A stretch of 8,014 nucleotides of DNA from an uncultured Eggerthella sp. (GTDB taxonomy: Bacteria; Actinomycetota; Coriobacteriia; Coriobacteriales; Eggerthellaceae): assembly GCA_902470405.1 (NCBI GenBank), contig CABRGJ010000031.1, positions 1 to 8,014 on the forward strand, written 5' to 3'. The translations under genes and the position numbers were made by a program. Below the pieces are notes generated by a model, which saw only the letters and a list, made by a program, of their open reading frames with translations, was not told where the DNA came from and ran no database searches. Positions 7,050-8,014 of this stretch are shown one piece after another (position 1 is the stretch's first letter; the number at the start of each line of letters is the position of its first letter).

Positions 7050-7083
7050 CGTTTGATGCCAAACGCACGTTTTCTTGCATCAA
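7050..7083. promoter_or_regulatory. Overlapping inverted repeats, candidate operator between aminopeptidase and rubrerythrin genes
   Basis: Three inverted repeats crowd into 34 bases. CGTTTG-ATGC-CAAACG (7050-7065) is a perfect 6-bp repeat. AAACG-CA-CGTTT (7061-7072) shares its right arm. TTGATGC (7053-7059) pairs with GCATCAA (7077-7083). The last arm overlaps the proposed rubrerythrin -35, and TTGGCA on the minus strand (7062..7057), a candidate -35 for the aminopeptidase gene, lies inside the first repeat. A regulator bound here could control both divergent genes. A redox or peroxide regulator is suggested by the rubrerythrin only and is inference. Confidence 0.4.
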
Positions 7084-7103
7084 CAGAATGCACCTTGTAG
7101 AAT
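7075..7103 (+). promoter_or_regulatory. Likely sigma-70-type promoter of the rubrerythrin gene
   Basis: TTGCAT (7075-7080) and TAGAAT (7098-7103) are separated by exactly 17 bases, each matching consensus at four or five positions. Transcription would begin near 7110, giving a leader of about 110 bases. That leader has two small stems: GTAAAA/TTTTAC (7146-7151/7166-7171), which encloses an unused AAGGAG, and GTCGC-TTTC-GCGAC (7188-7201) just before the real ribosome site. Confidence 0.55.
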
Positions 7104-7206
7104 TTTATATCAAGGACTGTGGGTCTTTTTGCTAATGAGAAGAGGGTAAAAAGGAGCACAGTTTCTTTTACTTGTGTACCAACCGATGTCGCTTTCGCGA
7201 CCGAAT

Positions 7207-7211
7207 AGGAG
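7207..7211 (+). promoter_or_regulatory. Ribosome binding site that decides the rubrerythrin start
   Basis: AGGAG at 7207-7211 is 8 bases from ATG 7220 but only 2 bases from ATG 7214. Normal spacing therefore favours 7220. A longer frame beginning at TTG 7172 would place this site inside the coding region and is unlikely. Confidence 0.6.
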
Positions 7212-7219
7212 TGATGAAG

Positions 7220-7840
7220 ATGGCTCAGCAAGTACGTGACGTAATGCCTACCCCCGACAATTCCAGCAACTTCAACATCGTTGCAGACAGCAAGACCTCT
7301 GTCGGCTCCACGCTCGACAACCTCAAAGCTGCTGTCAACGGCGAAACCGGTGCTTCAGCAAAGTACGAAGCATACGCTGCCGAAGCTGAAAAGCAGGGTC
7401 ACAAGCAGCTCGCTTCTCTGTGGCGCGTAACCTCTGCTGCAGAGCAGATCCACATCGCTATGGAATACAATCTGGTCGCGGCTGAAGATCCTGATTGGCC
7501 TCGCCCAGAAGTCACTGAGTCGAAGGACACTCCGCTCGATCTGAATCTCATCGATTCTGCTAATGGCGAGATCTATGAGACTTCTGATATGTATCCTGCC
7601 TTCATCAAGAAGGCGCAAGAAGAGGGCAAGAACGCTGCTGTTCTCGTTTTCACGCGTGCAAAGCTTGCTGAGGGCTATCATGCAGCTAACTACCTGGATG
7701 CTTATAACAACATCGACACTCCTGATAACGAGCATTACTATCTCTGCCCTGTTTGCGGTTATATCCACAAGGGCACCGACTTCGAGAAGTGCCCGATCTG
7801 CTTCACTCCTGCAAGCAAATTCGTTGAATACGACTTCTAA
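7220..7840 (+). CDS. rbr: Rubrerythrin (diiron ferritin-like domain plus rubredoxin-like domain)
   Basis: Rubrerythrins are cytoplasmic non-haem iron proteins of anaerobes that reduce hydrogen peroxide with electrons from rubredoxin or NAD(P)H systems. The 206-residue product has both expected domains. In the four-helix diiron domain the ligands are Glu42 (NGETGASAKYE), Glu75 and His78 (AAEQIH), Glu117 and Glu120 (NGEIYE), and Glu151 with His154 (LAEGYH). The C-terminal iron-sulphur knuckles are CPVCGYI (176-182) and CPICFTP (191-197), which bind one Fe(SCys)4. About 30 residues (MAQQVRDVMPTPDNSSNFNI onward) precede the first helix, a longer N-terminus than in the short classical proteins. 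Codons favour GCT, TCT and CTG more than in neighbouring genes, as is usual for strongly expressed genes. A consensus-like promoter lies upstream and a strong terminator downstream, so the gene is probably transcribed alone. Confidence 0.96.
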   Translation: MAQQVRDVMPTPDNSSNFNIVADSKTSVGSTLDNLKAAVNGETGASAKYEAYAAEAEKQGHKQLASLWRVTSAAEQIHIAMEYNLVAAEDPDWPRPEVTESKDTPLDLNLIDSANGEIYETSDMYPAFIKKAQEEGKNAAVLVFTRAKLAEGYHAANYLDAYNNIDTPDNEHYYLCPVCGYIHKGTDFEKCPICFTPASKFVEYDF

Positions 7841-7852
7841 TCGAACTTGCTC

Positions 7853-7900
7853 GATCTACAGGCATCACCTGGGTACGATCTACAGAGATCACCTGAACAA
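7853..7900. repeat. Two-copy tandem repeat of 24 bases in the rubrerythrin 3' region
   Basis: GATCTACAGGCATCACCTG (7853-7871) recurs as GATCTACAGAGATCACCTG (7877-7895). The 19-base cores differ at two positions, and the start-to-start period is 24 bases. The copies lie between the stop codon and the terminator. Two copies cannot be called a CRISPR array; a local duplication or a paired protein- or RNA-binding site is more likely. Confidence 0.75.
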
Positions 7901-7901
7901 C

Positions 7902-7939
7902 AAAAGGGTACTGGCATTTCGCCAGTACCCTTTTCTTTT
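7902..7939 (+). terminator. Strong intrinsic, probably bidirectional terminator
   Basis: AAAAGGGTACTGGC (7902-7915) pairs perfectly with GCCAGTACCCTTTT (7921-7934) around the 5-base loop ATTTC, followed by CTTTT. The A-run at the left end gives a U-tract on the minus strand too, so it can stop transcription from both sides. That fits the rubrerythrin ending on the left and a minus-strand gene ending on the right. Confidence 0.93.
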
Positions 7940-7979
7940 GCCTTTGAAGAACGGATTAAAGATCGCGCTAAACGCTGCC

Positions 7980-8014
7980 TTAATCAAGCATCTCGACAAA
8001 CGCCTGGATGCGCG
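7980..8014 (-). CDS. Probable C-terminal end of a minus-strand gene (cut by window edge)
   Basis: Read on the minus strand from the right edge, one frame gives RIQAFVEMLD followed by TAA at 7982..7980. The residues look like the end of an amphipathic helix, and the bidirectional terminator 41 bases beyond is positioned as it would be for such a gene. Only ten codons are visible, so the family cannot be named and the frame choice is tentative; a second frame stops nearby and a third stays open. Confidence 0.4.
   Translation of the reverse strand, partial: RIQAFVEMLD

Noticed and set aside
6487..7056. 189-codon plus-strand open frame opposite the M18 aminopeptidase
   Set aside because: It is antisense to the conserved zinc-ligand region of the peptidase, without ribosome site or domain.
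7853..7895. CRISPR array
   Set aside because: Only two imperfect copies with a 5-base spacer; real arrays have 25-40-base repeats and spacers of similar length.
1..8014. Novel defence, mobile or secondary-metabolite system
   Set aside because: All recognisable genes are housekeeping or stress enzymes; no transposase, integrase, nuclease, toxin-antitoxin pair, terminal repeats or biosynthetic core enzyme is present.

Overview
The window carries ordinary bacterial chromosomal DNA: seven complete genes plus one small one, and two genes cut by the window edges. Base composition is slightly GC-rich. Several proteins resemble those I know from anaerobic Actinobacteria of the class Coriobacteriia (Eggerthellales). 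The main pointers are the unusual D-Ala-D-Ala ligase N-terminus (IPYVGSP instead of PYTGSG), the PRK07105-like pyridoxamine kinase and the rubrerythrin. The rubrerythrin suggests an anaerobe or oxygen-sensitive organism. The moderate GC content would suit a genus such as Cryptobacterium, but the exact taxon is an inference.

Layout. A minus-strand cluster runs right to left across 4184..1: seryl-tRNA synthetase (serS), a single-pass membrane protein with a low-complexity tail, a small protein resembling the N-terminal domain of cyanophycin synthetase, a class-I PLP-dependent aminotransferase, and the start of a D-Ala-D-Ala ligase. The gaps are 12, 8, 81 and 52 bases, so the first three genes are almost certainly co-transcribed and the other two probably are. 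Divergent to serS, a plus-strand pair encodes a 56-residue membrane microprotein and a pyridoxamine/pyridoxal kinase. This kinase makes PLP, the cofactor of the neighbouring aminotransferase. Next comes an M18 zinc aminopeptidase on the minus strand, convergent with the kinase. Divergent from the aminopeptidase is a rubrerythrin on the plus strand. The roughly 205-base region between these two holds a good sigma-70-type promoter for the rubrerythrin and a dense set of inverted repeats that look like an operator. A strong bidirectional terminator follows the rubrerythrin, and beyond it a minus-strand gene probably ends at 7980.

The enzyme genes serve core metabolism: tRNA charging, cofactor supply, transamination, peptide turnover, peptidoglycan precursors and peroxide defence. 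I see no mobile element, CRISPR array, tRNA, rRNA, phage gene or defence system. The points most worth a second look are the orphan cyanophycin-synthetase-like domain beside an ATP-grasp ligase, the uncharacterised membrane protein tied to serS, the 56-residue microprotein, the operator-like palindromes between the aminopeptidase and rubrerythrin genes, and a 24-base tandem repeat before the terminator.
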